Notes: a model not told the origin generated them from the letters alone. 64,000 nt of DNA from Aphrocallistes beatrix (GCA_963281255.1 OY725506.1:1531001-1595000), one strand, 5' to 3'; positions 35,515 through 48,640 are shown, counted from the stretch's first letter. Made by a program: numbers and translations.

Positions 35515-38500
35515 ATGTCTCAGAACCCGAAGCGTCGCAGGAGTGCCCGGCTGTCCGGGTCTGGCTACTACAGCAAGCGCAGCAAGACCCCTACAGGTCC
35601 TGTTCCCTCCAACTTCCTGTCGCTGGAGGACTTTCAGGAGATGGCTGCCTACGTCTCAGAGAAGATCGCCATCTCTCCGGAAGTGGGAGTGGTGTGTGGC
35701 TCAGGGTTGGGCTCCTTAGCAGACCTGGTGGAACAGCCTACAGTGAGTTGTTCTTATTCTCAGCTACCGTGTTCCCAGGCCTCTTAACACTGCTGGCATT
35801 CATCTACTTCCTGAAATGTGATTAGAGAGTCTAGAACAAGAATACCATGATTCGCTTCTCTAGATAATCCCGTACAACGAGGTCCCTAACCTGCCCGTGA
35901 GCACAGTGGAGGGACATGAAGGGATGTTTGTGGCAGGCCTTCTGGGAGGCAGAGCTGTCATCTGCATGAAGGGACGAGTCCACCACTACGAAGGGTACCA
36001 CCCGCAGCAGTTGACCGCAGCTGTGCGCGTCATGAGTCTCCTAGGGGTGCAGTTCCTTATCCTCACTAACGCAGCCGGAGGCATCAATAAAGCCTTCAAG
36101 CCAGGTCTGTCCGCAGGAGTGGTACTACCATATATGGTGATGTACTGCCTCTCCCTTCCTTGAACATATAGAGTAGACTCGTCGTTTGTGCCAAGGATAT
36201 CTAGGATTTCCCAGTATGGCACCCAAACAGGGATTAATCTAGGAATTTCTGGGCCGATTCCAACCCGACACCTAATCGAACCACACTACAGACACCTTGG
36301 CACCTAGGACGATACCAGGCTGGCACCTAGATGAACCCCTGCTCTGGTTCGTGGGTACCAACAAGCTGTACAATCGGCTAGGAGACTTTTTAGCTGGATT
36401 TTTAGAGCATAGTCCATCCACATACATACAAATCTGGGTCATTATGAAAACGGGACGCGGCGTTGAATGGAGAAATTTTCCTAAGAAATTGGGACACTTC
36501 GATAATTAACCCCAAAAGAGTGAAAAATAGTGTCCCACAAAGAAAAAACGGGATCGTTGGTATCAGTGGCGACGCGAGGGTGTGGCACGGGTGAGGCCTG
36601 TGCCACACCTATGCCCCACCTGTCCTCCACCTGTTCTCCACTAGTGCCCCACCTGTGATAGAGCGCTAGCGCCGCCACTGGTTGCATGCATGCATCAAAT
36701 CTGACTAGAGGCAGACTGCTATAAATCTATATCAAATACATAGGATCACATTGTGCCACTTTAGATGGCACGTGACCACCTTAATTTGGTGAGTGGTCAC
36801 TAATGATCATACTATGATACAAACTATAGGACGCACCCACACGGATAAGAAATATGCTCACCCACCACCTTAGGATTTATTTCAAATTATTGATCAAATC
36901 AAAAGCTTTTTAGTGCTCAAGGATGGTCGGCCATCAGAAATTTATTTGTTCCAAAGCCGTTACTAGCGAGCTAATGATCTCCATTACCCGGAGGTCCGAT
37001 AGAGAAAACGCAGATGTTCGTTAAGTACTTAACATATTTCCTTAAGATACATTGCATCGCATTGATAGATAGAAGGTAATGGCGTAGCCTTATACGAGGG
37101 GTGGATGAAAAGTTTTGAGCCTAACTATGTTGCTTTTCTGGAATGATTTATTTAGGTATTTATTTTTCGACATAGTCCCCTTGACGGTCCACACACTTTT
37201 TCCAGCGGTGTTTCAGCGCCTGGATTCCTGCTTTGTAAAAGATTTCCTCTTGATCGTCAAAAAAGTCCCCGACGGCGGACATCACCTCATCATTAGTGTG
37301 AAAATGCCTACCAGCCAAATGTTTCTTCATGTTTGGGAAGAGATGGAAGTCCGATGGTGCCAAATCGGGAGAGTATGGTGGGTGCTGAATGAGGTCGAAG
37401 CCACAGTCATGGATAGTAGCCATTGCAATGGCGGCCTTGTGAGAAGGTGCATTGTCCTGGTGGAACAAGACACCTTTTGTCAACTTCCCCCGTCGTTTCT
37501 CCTTGATAGCTTCGCGCAGCTGCCGTAACAAATTGGCATAGTATTCGCCATTGATGGTTTGGCCCTTTGGAAGGTAGTCCACGAACACAACCCCTTTGGA
37601 ATCCCAAAAAACTGAGGCCATCACTTTCCCAGCGGAAGAAACGACCTTTGCCTTCTTTGGAGGAGGTGAGGACGGGTGTTTCCACTGCATGGACTGTTGT
37701 TTGGTCTCTGGTTCGAAGTGATGGACCCAACACTCATCCTCTGTCAAAAATCGCTCGATAAAATCAGTCGGATCAGCCTCAAAAAGGTCCAAGTTTTCCT
37801 TAGACATGGTCAATCTGGTGCGCTTTTGATCAGGGTTCAAAAGGCGTGGGATCCATCTAGCGGAAACCTTTACCATTCCAAGTTCTTTGGTTAGAATGTT
37901 CTCAACTCTCTCATGGGAGATGCCAATGACAGTAGCTATGGAGCGAATAGTTAGTCGTCTGTCGTTCATCACCATTTGGTGCACATGATCAATGTTTGCC
38001 TGTGATGAGGCAGTGGAAGGCCTGCCAGACCTTGGCTCATCTTCAATACTGCTTCTCCCTCTTTTGAAATCCGCTACCCACCTTTTTACAGTTGCAAATG
38101 AGGGGGCATCATCTCCCAAGGTAATAACCATATCATCATGTATTTGCGTGGGAGTTAATCCTTTCAAATTGAGGTACTTGATGACGGCCCGGTATTCAAT
38201 TTTCTCCATTTTCACTAAAAGTTGATACCTATGAACTTTAAAGTTCTGCTACAGTAATAAAAAAATATGTCAATGTGAATAAATAAGCTAGTTAGTCATA
38301 ATAAGATTTGAATTAAATGACTGCCAAGTTTAATCGTTCTAGCAACACTCTATCATTGTTAGGCTCAAAACTTTTCATCCACCCCTCGTATAGTCGTGCT
38401 ATTGTTATAGCGACCAATGTCTACTCTGAGTAGGTGACTTGATGCTGATGCGAGACCACATCAACTTGCTGGGGCTGACAGGGAAGCACCCGCTGGTGGG

Positions 38501-40381
38501 ACCTAACCTGGACTCGTTCGAACCGGGAGAAAGATTCCCATCCATGCTGAATGCTTACGACAAGGAGCTACGGGAGTTGGCGCTGTCGCTAGCTCCTAAG
38601 CACAAGATAGAACTGAAGCAGGGGGTCTACGTCTACCTAGGTGGTCCCTCTTTCGAGACTCCTGCTGAGGTCAGGTTTGTGTTTGATATTATTAAGCTAT
38701 TTTTTTCCGATAATACAGCTCTCAATCATTGTAGTGCAAATTCCGTTCACATGTGCATATATAATTCTGCATGACTATATTCAAATAGTGTAGTGACTCT
38801 TTTACGTACATCTCTTTGCGTTTATGTCAGGTGAGCTGCTCGAAATGAATACCAATTACTGGTAAGCCAACCATGTGTGGACTATACGCAAATGCAATAT
38901 GAATGGAATGGTTCAGTATTCGGTTGTAACCTTTGTATCGCATGAATTCAGTCAGTATGCTCTCCGCTTCGAAATGCTGTTATTTGATGAAACACTACAA
39001 ACAATTTGCACCCCTGTAATTGGTCATATCGGCTAAGAGTTGAAAGTTGATCCACTGAGAGACAAGTTTAGAAATTGGAGGGTCATAAAATGTTAAAGAA
39101 CTGGACGTACTTGCCGAAGTCCGTATTCTTCCTACACTGGGTCGACCTGGTCACTACCTGATTTTAAACTTCGTTCTAAAGAAACTCGATTAATTTACCT
39201 CAATTTTGTCGATCTTTTATAAACATAAAGTTGTATAATTTTCCATGCGGATTTACTGATTGTCACTGTATTAAACTTGTCCTGAATCCAAAAGATGGAA
39301 TTATGACTAATTTGTATTTATTCCTATGGTAGTACACCTAATCTTGCAACGATGTATGAGAGCGTATTTTCATATTTCTTATATAAATTAATTATGCAAT
39401 ACAGCGGTACTTTCTCTGAACTTATCAGGCTATTTCCAATTCTAATAGTCCACTGACCTGATTAGCCGCAATGCCTTTACGGTGACACAATGAGAGTCTT
39501 ATTTTTCAATCAGCTGTTCCATTAGGTGTAAACCAATATATTCGTTATACAGCTGATCATTCCGCATCAGTATCCACAATACTAGACGATTCCATGCACT
39601 TCCTTTTCATTTTCTGACAAGTGTGTATTCTAGGTTAGTAACAATATAACAATTGCGCGCATTAATTTAATAATACATGAAGTTATACTCATGAGAAATC
39701 ACAATCTATTATGTGTCTATGCTTGGAAGTCGAGACATTGAGAAAAACAGAGTTTGATGGGTAGATACAGACCAAAACAAATAGTTCTCTAACTATGAAA
39801 ATGGGCGCCAAACCTTATGCCATGTGTGGCTGTCAAGATATTTTATAGATACAACTAATATAGTTTCTTCTGTGGTGTTAAGACCTTAGCACACCGGCGC
39901 ACAGTGTCCAGGGACCTCGTGACACCCCTGTGTATATCCGTCCTTAGCGTACTCCCTATCCAGGTTCCTGAGCATAATCGGAGGAGATGCGGTGGGCATG
40001 AGCACAGCCCCAGAGGTGATCGTAGCCAGGCACTGCGGGATGAGGACGATTGCTTTCTCTCACATTTCTAACATGTGCATGCATTCGGAGGAGGAGCAGC
40101 AACAGACTAATGACGTCAGCCACCAGGAGGTGCTCAGCATGGGGGAGGAGTCTTGCAAGAAGTTGACTGGGTTCATCGTTGAGCTAGTCAGCAGCTTCAA
40201 GCTCCCTTTGAAAGAGTCGGGGCCAGAGGAGTCAATGGAGAAGACACAAGATGCGGAAGTATTTCCGGGAGCCAAAACGGAGACTGAGGCGACGAACAAA
40301 GATGACAATTCTATCAGACCCCAGTCTAATCAAAGTCCCACCCCCGCAGATAATGGCTCGCACAAGGGAGACTCAGCTTAG
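35515..40381 (+). CDS. PNP: Purine nucleoside phosphorylase, four exons
   Basis: The model joins 35515-35742, 35864-36104, 38434-38674 and 39964-40381 (phases 0, 1, 2; GT-AG) for 375 residues. The enzyme splits inosine and guanosine with phosphate in purine salvage. Motifs match trimeric PNPs: the phosphate-binding [21 protein letters not shown], the purine-site Glu in GPSFETPAE, the GMSTAPEV segment, and the base-contacting Asn in HISN. Human PNP has 289 residues; this one carries two extra tails. The N-terminal 30 residues are basic and Ser-rich ([13 protein letters not shown]), like a nuclear localisation signal. The C-terminal tail of about 70 residues is hydrophilic and low in complexity. 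Intron 2 (2.3 kb) contains a complete mariner on the opposite strand, ending only 43 bases before the exon 3 acceptor. Confidence 0.93.
37093..38390 (-). mobile_element. Apparently intact mariner transposon in PNP intron 2
   Basis: The element is 1298 bp long and bounded by perfect 33-bp inverted repeats (37093-37125 and 38358-38390) starting TACGAGGGGTGGATGAAAAG. TA flanks both ends (37091-37092 and 38391-38392). It encodes one uninterrupted transposase. Perfect ends, a clean target duplication and an open frame indicate recent insertion. The element is in antisense orientation to PNP. Confidence 0.95.
37160..38209 (-). CDS. Mariner transposase, full length
   Basis: The frame encodes 349 residues, the usual length for mariner transposases (about 345-355). 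The N-terminal part (about 1-110) has two helix-turn-helix regions that bind the inverted repeats, joined by a GRP-type linker (SGRPSTASS). The catalytic DDE/D triad is complete: the first Asp in TEDECWVHH, the second in HQDNAPSH and the third in [13 protein letters not shown], which fits the D,D34D spacing of mariners. The WIPRLL linker motif is also present. The ATG at 38209-38207 follows closely on the right inverted repeat. No frameshift or stop interrupts it, so activity is possible. It cuts and pastes the element at TA sites in the nucleus. Confidence 0.95.
   Translation of the reverse strand: MEKIEYRAVIKYLNLKGLTPTQIHDDMVITLGDDAPSFATVKRWVADFKRGRSSIEDEPRSGRPSTASSQANIDHVHQMVMNDRRLTIRSIATVIGISHERVENILTKELGMVKVSARWIPRLLNPDQKRTRLTMSKENLDLFEADPTDFIERFLTEDECWVHHFEPETKQQSMQWKHPSSPPPKKAKVVSSAGKVMASVFWDSKGVVFVDYLPKGQTINGEYYANLLRQLREAIKEKRRGKLTKGVLFHQDNAPSHKAAIAMATIHDCGFDLIQHPPYSPDLAPSDFHLFPNMKKHLAGRHFHTNDEVMSAVGDFFDDQEEIFYKAGIQALKHRWKKCVDRQGDYVEK
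38675..39963. other. PNP: PNP intron 3
   Basis: A 1.29-kb AT-rich intron. I see no recognisable transposon or open frame in it. Confidence 0.6.
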
Positions 40382-42629
40382 ATCCGAATGACTGAAATCT
40401 CCATTCAGTAGATAATACTCTAGTAAGTTCTCGCTCTTACTCCCTTCCTGATAGATTAGTCTAAATCATTTACTATTTTGCTATTACTTATTAAAATGCT
40501 CGTTGTTATACTGTGTATCTAATGTCGTACGAAAACTCCCTACCCTCCTCGACCTGGTTCTACTCTTCGAAACTCTTGTTGACTAGCATTTTCATTCTTC
40601 GTTTACAAACGCTTCGCATCCACAATAATGCACATTGCTGGCCACTCAAAATGTATTAACATATGTGGCTTATATTAATTTAATATTTTCTTGCATTTAT
40701 GGCAGAGATAAACTGCAAAACTATTCTTATGGAAATATGATCTTTCGTGACCTCATAATTCCGTGAAGGTGACAGTTTTGCCTGAACTAATACTTGAACT
40801 ACAACAAGGTGCTATTAATCAGCTTTACTGACAATTGTCATATGCGCAACTAGGATAGCTATTTGAGGGAGCACTCGCCTACTCAGATTTGACCAACCTA
40901 AATTATAAAAGTATAGGGGTATCCACTCTGCTAAGCAATATGCCATTCCACTCAGCGATCAGAACGTAGCTATGCCGAGCAAAAGTATACTATGGTATGC
41001 ACATGCGTGTTTAGGCGAGTAAAAAAGCACCTCACAGATGGAATGGGAGTGTCTTCCCTTCTGATCGCAGACATGTGGAATTACGCTTTCTTCACAGTCA
41101 TTTTTAGTGCTTTAAATATGAATTGAAACTTCAAATCTGATTGGTGGACTTGAGAAAAAAATATTTAACAGGATTATAGCTGGATTGCAGACATATTAAG
41201 CTTTCACCTCAGGTGCAGAATCGAGATAGGACGTTTCTGCGAGCTATGGTATTTTAAATTTTAAATACAATGGTAATTAGATGACCTTTTTTAAATTTCA
41301 AATTGGGCCCATTTACCAAATGTAAACCTTAACTGGAGTATTTCAGACACGCAAGGGTGGCTCATACGAACACATATTGTCTGACAAGCATTCAAAGCTT
41401 GTGTAAGATATTTTCTTAATTTTTAAGAATTACTCCACCCGATGATTTCCTCCTCTAATTGACTATTCTCATTTACTTCGGGAGTAGATACGCCCATAAA
41501 ATTTAATGCTACTTAATGTAAAATACGTATAATGATATTTTATTTCAACAATTTTCTGACTAAAAAATAGATTATGTCTTCTCGTACAAAATTCAGCTGT
41601 GGGAGGAGGTACAACACAAATTATGGATTTATGCAATAATTGAAGTTCATGTAAAAAACTATCATTTCCCTCATAACATCTGATATCTCTATCATATTTT
41701 AGTTACAATTTGTCAAGACATATAAATATATGAACTTTGCAAATATATTAGATGATTTTAACATCAGTTCTATCAATTGGATATAATTAGAGGAAATTAT
41801 CTTTGGTGTGGATCTAGAACAATTATAAATTCTGAAATTTACACCAATTTTTTTTCAGCGTTGTATATCTGCTACACTGTTCAGCAGACACTGGTGTTTG
41901 AGCGAGTTATTTTCATTTTCTATTGTTTTCTACTATACTACTCAAACAAAATTATCTTTTCCAAGAAGAAATTCAGCCTATTTATTTACAAAATTATAAT
42001 GTGGACACTTATTAACTACTTCTAATAGCACTATCTATCACTACCAAAACTCGATTGTTGTATGGTAACATGAAAGTCCATCATTTATTCACTGTACACT
42101 GTAGGCTCTTCATTGCTCTATCAGAATCGACCTGCACGAATAATTCAATTATAATGATATTATCGATGCAATGCTTAATTCCGAGATATTTTACAAGCAA
42201 CCTCGATAATAGCATAAATAGTAGACACGTATATGATACTTGTTTTTTTAAGTTAGTGTCTGGCATGGTTATTTATATTTAGGTAAATTGTCCCCTACTC
42301 ATATCCCACTAGATTGCATATTCCATGAGACAAGACTTTATTTGTATTGCGCGATTATATATTGATAAATAATTCAGTTCTTTCTTCTATTCACATCCAA
42401 TTCGCTCACTTCCTAGACTAATCAAACTAGATTCAAAATTTTATATTTCCTTGTTATGAACACTTTCCGCATATGTATATTATAGGCTGATTTATCTCGT
42501 AATACTAGATTAGCCCTGTGTTCTAGTATATATTATGTGAAGACTAAATCTAATTAAATATAGTTCTGAATTGGGATAAAGACACTGCATTAATCCGTAA
42601 TTAGAGTTATTCTCCCTCCTCCCCTCTCC
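40382..42629. other. Intergenic region between PNP and MYRF
   Basis: About 2.2 kb, strongly AT-rich. Open frames near 41777-42025 and 42055-42282 are low-complexity and lack recognisable domains, so they are not called. The MYRF promoter and any untranslated first exon should lie here. Confidence 0.5.
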
Positions 42630-45600
42630 ATGTCAATCTCTTACACCAGCTCTAATGAAATCAACCCGCACAACCTCATTTCCTACGCCAGCCAGGAGCA
42701 GCTGGTGACAGGGTCCATCCCGCACAACCCGATGTCTTCCAGTGTCAGCGTGGACAACATCTCATTGGGGTACGGCACTGCGCAGTTCCAGCAGTACGGG
42801 GGGACTCAGAACATTATATTTCGCCAGAACAACGAATACTCGAGGCCGCTGGAAAACACGGGGAGGTATGATCCTACTGTTCTCCCATTCCCTAGATTAT
42901 CCTATACAAGACTATCTCAAGGAATGTAGTTGTTGCAGTCCAAATGTTTTTGCCGTCGAAACGCATTTGGACTGCGACATACATAGTAGTGTGAATATAA
43001 TGATTCTACTTATGTGTACACCGCCCGTACTTTAGGTCAGTTAGTTCGGAAAGTGCGTTCCAAGCACGGAGGTCTCCCGGCTCCAGTTGCTCGGACTACT
43101 CCGTCTTCTCCAACCCCAGCCTCCAGTCCATCCCCTCCTACGACAGCTCTAACAACATGTTCAGCCTCCCGATGGGGAACATCTCCACACAGAACACTCC
43201 CGGCTACACCTCGGCCATAAACAACCCTTCCATGATGGATGCGGACTCCTGTAGCAATGGCTCTCCTCACAAGAGCAGCTCCATGCCCGGGCTGGACAGG
43301 GTCCCCTCCATGTCCTTCACGCCTGGCCTGCCTCTGTCTAGCATCAAAAGATACGAAATCTGTAAGTTGGATTGTCTGGATTGTATGAATACAAGCTAAT
43401 GGTGAAGTTGATATATGAGCACAGTGCTGTATACTAAACGATTAACATCGTATCTTCTCGTGCATGAAGTGTAGTATACACACATAATGGCTGTCTATGG
43501 TAGTCTAAGCTGACTATCCACTTGTTATTCTGTTTTAGGATTATATGCAAATATTTGTGTATAATTTGCAAATATTTGTATAATTTTGATTTTATTATCC
43601 GATTGGTTTGCATGGGGACACTGAGTTTATCTTGTTCTAGTCATACTTGTAATGAGCGTATTGTTGTGGCGATGGACTAACTCAGTGCATCGATTCCGTT
43701 TATATTATATTATGGTTGAAAGTGCGGAGGACTGTGAATTTAGTTTAGCATTAATATTGAGTTGTTATTCGTTGTTCGTTTACAATGAATTATTCCACAA
43801 TATTGAATAGAATGTTGCAAAATAGTTTTACTAAGCACTTGTTAACAAGTTTTTGATTCAGTATCCGGTCACTAGCTATAATTGTATTATACGTTTAATA
43901 TTTTACTTCGGAACACCTGATTAACAGTGCCACGCTAGAATAATGGACAACATCTTCAAATTAATCTGATGGCTTGCATTTTAATTCATTTACAATACTT
44001 TACATTAGAAGTATAGAGCTTGTTCTATCAATACAACATATTATAAAGTCTCGGATAGCGGGAATATCGTACACATATTATTCGTATTTTCCAATAGCTC
44101 AATAGCCCTATACAGACTCTTTAATTATGGATGGACGATAAATATAGAGATAGAACCGAAATAGAAAGTTCCTGGAACTACTTAGATATCTAAAACTCGA
44201 GTTGAGTTATCAACATGTTACTATGACCACCTGAAAGCTAGTTTTGCTCTGCTAACACCAATCCATGTAACCCTCGCTTGGTCACAATCGTACTTCCTCC
44301 ACTTGCATCTCATTATAAACTAGACGTTAAGTCTATTATTATTCGATTCCAGTCTATCCCACTCCATCACGCTTACTAGTCAACCAATATGGAGTGAAGG
44401 CATGTTGCTTTTACCGAGAAACGCATGTTGTACATTTATAACCAGCTGCAGCTGTGCTTGTTAGGTTCATGTTTATACGAATTACTTTTTTATTCCCAAA
44501 TCTGACTTTCTTGTTACATCATTTTAACAGAGTAGCTCCTACTTTCATTCTTGTAACAAACCTAACCATATTTAAACATGACTGTGGCTCCATTCAATTC
44601 AGTCTTAGAACTAACAATACAGAAGAAGTGGGAAGCAGAATAAGGCCGAATTTTCAAAACTGGAATAAGGTCGAATTATAATTTTGGATCTAGGGGAAGA
44701 ATGGTTTTTAATTTATGAACTAAAGAATAGAGGGTCAGTTAGGAACATTTTTTGGTTTGTTGGGAAACAGGGGGGATTTTAAGGGTTTTTGATGTGGAAT
44801 ATTTTTAAAATTCGCCTAATGAGGTGTTTTAAGCAAAATTTATATTAAACTTTGTCACTTGTTTATTTCAGTATTACGTACAAATCACCCGACTCTTTCC
44901 AGTTGTGAAAATTCGGCCTTATTCCAGTGTTGACTATTCGGCCGTATTCAGTCAACCCAGGAGATGTCCATAGCATGGTGTTCAGAATGCTCTGTAAAAA
45001 ACAAACAATTTTATATTATATAAACGCACTTCGCTTGCTTGCGCTGTGCGGCTGGCGAACACTTTGTGTCCCCCGAAGACGGGGCGCTAGGCTCACAATT
45101 ATAAGCTAGATAACATCTCTAAACAGTCTGTCTTATTGTTATAATTTATATCACTCGAAAAATCATCAAATTTGTCAGTTTTTAAAGTTTTTATACGAGA
45201 GTGATGAGTCATCATTTTTTGGTGAAAGTTGTATTATATTTGAGATATATTAATGAACACATTCTATAAAGTTTCAGCCTTCTATCACCTAAAATGGCTC
45301 AGCCTTCTATCACCTAAAATGGAGTTATAGTCGAAAAACTGAAATTTCCAATAATAAAAATGTGACAATGATGTCATAATTCCACGATGAGTCGACATTT
45401 TCGTCTGAGGTCAGAACTTGGTGGAGCCATAGCCAAAAGACTCTCACATGCCAGAAATCAGCTTTCTGTTCCTGGCAGTTTCTTCAATCAATTCGTTACA
45501 CACAAACACATTAATCGAGTTTTAATAGTAAGGAAACGTAGTATGGAATCAATAATCTACGTATCAGTGTAATTTAATCTTGTCCTTGATTCAAAATAAT

Positions 45601-48600
45601 GGACCCGGTACTTATTCTGACCCGACCGATTTCTGTTGACATGCTAATTCATATCCACTAGATAGAGACCGAATATCAGTATTTGTATTCGGTTATAGTA
45701 AACCGAATTCAGTATTTGGGATTTGGATATGGGTTATTCATGAGTATTATCTTCGTATACTAATACGTAGTTTTTGAAAAGCACTGTAACTACGAATGAC
45801 CAAAATCTGAAACTTATAGAAATACATTTGTTCAACATGAGCTGCACATCTATAGTACTCCATAAAAATTCATACTATCTACAATGATCTATATTTCAAA
45901 CAGGTAAACATGGCACGTTAGTTTGAATGCTGGAAAATAGAATATATTAGAACATGTTCGGTGGTTTAACGCTACTGTAGCTGCACTAGCTTGTACACGC
46001 ATGTCATGTGCAGGATTAATGAATTTGTGTTGCTACAGCTGAAGAAGAGAATGACGTGGGTCCACCGATCGGAGTTCTCCAGGGCAGTCCTGGACATGCG
46101 AACAGTCCTTCTGATGTGTACCACGACTCTACCCCCCTCCCACACAGACGCTACTCACACGGTGTCAGCAAGGATCCCAACAACCCTTACAACATGAGCA
46201 GAGGGTTTTTGGGGGTGCATCCTAACGGTCAACTGCTGGACAACAGAATGACCTCTCTCTCCATTGAGGACAGGAACATGTATGGGAGTCTCAGGAAGGG
46301 AGGTACTATCTCGGTTCTAGCGGAAGTAGAGGAAGATCCACAACAGGTACTGCTCTCTCTTTAGCAGTAGTAGGTAGTTCTTGTAGCTGACTTAGCAGGT
46401 TCCTAACATTCTAAACTGGCAGAATAGTTTTTAGCCGCTCAAAAACAGCGTAGTGAATACCACGATAAGAGATAACAGTGCTGCTATGCATCTTGTGTGT
46501 AGCCTTCAAGGCCTTACTATACTGCCTAGTACGTACGTATGGATGGATTGCATAAGTTATAGTGCGTTTATTTCTCCCAGCCTTCCTGTTCCAACCCAGA
46601 GGGTCAGGGCTCTTTGAAGTCAGGGGAACGTCCGCAGAAGAAGCGGAAGCACGGCTCCCTCTTCACCACCTCCAAGTCCACCCCCAACCTGGCTAAGCGC
46701 GGGGAGAAAGGCGAGCACAAGAAGAGCTCCGCTCAACAGGGCATGTGTCAGTCCGGCAGCAACGGGAAGAAGAAAACCTTCTTCGAGAAGAGCAAACTGG
46801 ACTGTCAGGGCCTGGAACCTCGCCCCATTGAAGCCATTAACGATATGTATACGCATACTCCCGCCTACATGAACCTAGAGAGCGCCTCTATCGGATCCAT
46901 GGGCATGGGCATGTACAATAACTTCGGATCCAACGTCCCGATCAGTGGGATGACTCAGAATTCGAACCAGTTAGTTTCTAGCTTAGCCCCGGGGCCATTC
47001 GAGCTAACTCCATCTCCCCTCCCGCTTAGCTCCTGCTCCGAGATGGGAAACGGAGGGGCTGGGAACGACTCGACACTGAAAGGCTTCAACCGAACTCCAA
47101 GCCATCCCGCCACCATCGCAACAGCCAACCTCTCCAGCTACGACCCCGGCTATCTCGTGTCCGGGTTCCCGCTCTCGGGGATCTCCGAGCTCAAGCCGGA
47201 TCCTGACGACCTGGAGAGCATCCCGCAGATGGAGATCGGACCCATCCTCTCCGACATGAGCACTTCCGGGGCTGCCACCCTTACGCGGGAGCCTAACTAC
47301 GACTACCAGGTTCCTACTCTACAAGTTAGATTTGTTAACTTATCTTCATTCAGTTAGAACTGCATTAATTCGTACTGACGCAGTATTCCTTGCGAGTGAG
47401 ATTGTTATGTCTGCTTTGCTAGGCACTGAAGTGGACAGTATTCGCCCCCGAGTCCTTCTCCTCCCTGTACGCAGAGAACGAGACTGACCCGGTGCAGATC
47501 ACGGACTTTAAGGTGGTGGCAGACAAGGGCTTCCACTTCTCATTCCCGGATGAAGCTTTCATTTGCCAGAAGAAGAACCATTTCCAGGTCTCCATCACTC
47601 TCTGCTTCGACAAGAAGCCTCGCTACATCCAAGCTGCGGACGGACAGGCTCTGGAGAAGATCGGCAAGTTCACCCTGCATCTGTACGGCATGCGGCTGGA
47701 GAGCATGAACACGCAGGTGACGCTAGACAAGTCACAGCCCGACAGAAGCAAGATTCCTTTCGACCCAGTCGACATCCTAGACCCTCCGGTCCAGAAGCCG
47801 AAGAAGACCACCATCGGCAAGCTCCACTTCAGCGAGACCACGGCCAACAACATGAGGAAGAAGGGCAAGCCCAACCCGGACCAGCGGTTCTTCTGCCTCC
47901 TGGTGGCGCTGCGGGCAGTCACTGAGAACCGCACGCAGCACACGGCCATCATTCACAAGTCCGACAAGATCATCGTGCGCGCCTCCAACCCCAGCCAGTT
48001 CGAGAACGACATCGACTACATGTGGACCCGGTGCAGCAGTCCCGAGGCGATCTACCACTCCGGGCGGGTTGGGGTCAACACCGACCATCCTGACGAGTCG
48101 CTGGTGGTGTACGGCAACCTCAAGCTGACCGGACAGCTGCTGAAGCCGTCTGACAGGAGGTACAAGGAAGGACTACTTCCGGTCTCCAGCGAGCAGCAGC
48201 TGGACAACGTCAGCAAGCTGCGCATCTACGACTACAGCTACACAAAGGAGTATACGGACAGACACGGGGTGTGTGAGGGGGCGGCCGAGAGGGGTTTCAT
48301 TGCTCAGGAGGTGAGGCGGGTTATGCCTCAGGCGATCCACGAGATGAGAGGAGAGGGGGGCAGTGATCCGTACCTAGCCGTGAATAAGGACTGTCTCTAC
48401 GTGGAGGCAGTAGGAGCGGTGCAGGAGCTCGATAGAAAGACCAAACACCTCAAGAAACGGATTGATTTAATCGAGGGAGTTCTGCCCCTCCCCGAACTCA
48501 GATCTAGGCATGTAAATCTTTTCTCAAAGTGCATCTCTTCTCCAGCTTTTCGCTATATTTTTATTTCTTTAATTTTTGTACAGTTAATTTTTCACGTTTT

Positions 48601-48640
48601 TATACTTTTTGTCCTTTTCCAGAAAGATTACCTCTTTTAA
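42630..48640 (+). CDS. MYRF: Myelin regulatory factor-like transcription factor, five exons
   Basis: The model joins 42630-42865, 43036-43361, 46039-46346, 46581-47309 and 47423-48640, with phases that agree, for 938 residues. MYRF is made as an ER-membrane trimer that cuts itself and releases an N-terminal transcription factor. Visible parts: a long Ser/Asn/Pro-rich N-terminal region; a nuclear signal (RPQKKRKHG, about 307-315); the Ndt80-like DNA-binding domain (about 535-715, with DEAFICQKKNHFQV and SETTANNMRKKGKPNPDQR); and the intramolecular chaperone/peptidase S74 domain with the catalytic pair Ser776 and Lys781 (KPSDRRYKEG). A short coiled coil (840-890) and one membrane segment (about 909-932) follow. 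The frame stops right after that segment, so the large luminal C-terminal domain of other MYRFs is missing. A donor-like GTAAAT at 48513 leaves open that more 3' exons exist. Confidence 0.9.
44638..44927. mobile_element. Inverted-repeat element with GAATAAGGCCGAATTTTC ends
   Basis: The left end reads GAATAAGGCCGAATTTTCAA and the right end is its near reverse complement, about 26 bp each. The AATAAGG-type word recurs just inside the left end and just outside the right end. About 290 bp, no coding capacity. A word of the same kind (GGAATAAGGCCTAAAATG) occurs in the repeat cluster near 51820. Confidence 0.5.
45023..45534 (-). mobile_element. Helitron-like non-autonomous element, second copy
   Basis: In reverse orientation this copy ends at 45534 with the family's 5' signature (TCCTTACTATTAAAACTCGA read on the minus strand). 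On the other side it ends with the degenerate GC-rich terminus GCACTTCGCTTGCTTGCGCT near 45023. The interior matches the copy at 51229-51737, including the ATGAGTCGACATTTTCGTCTGA-type block. A 28-bp internal segment around TCAGCCTTCTATCACCTAAA is tandemly duplicated. Confidence 0.6.

Larger units (their letters stand above)
43362..46038. other. MYRF: MYRF intron 2
   Basis: A 2.7-kb intron, the largest of the gene. It contains an inverted-repeat element (44638-44927) and a Helitron-like copy (45023-45534). The rest is AT-rich without a coding frame. Confidence 0.6.

Noticed and set aside
36550..36690. Possible hAT element in PNP intron 2 (CAGTGGCGACGC to GCGCCGCCACTG)
   Set aside because: The ends look right, but the flanking eight bases match at only four positions, so I do not call it as a complete element.
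41777..42282. Two plus-strand frames of 75-82 codons
   Set aside because: Low-complexity, AT-driven composition, no domain and no splice context.
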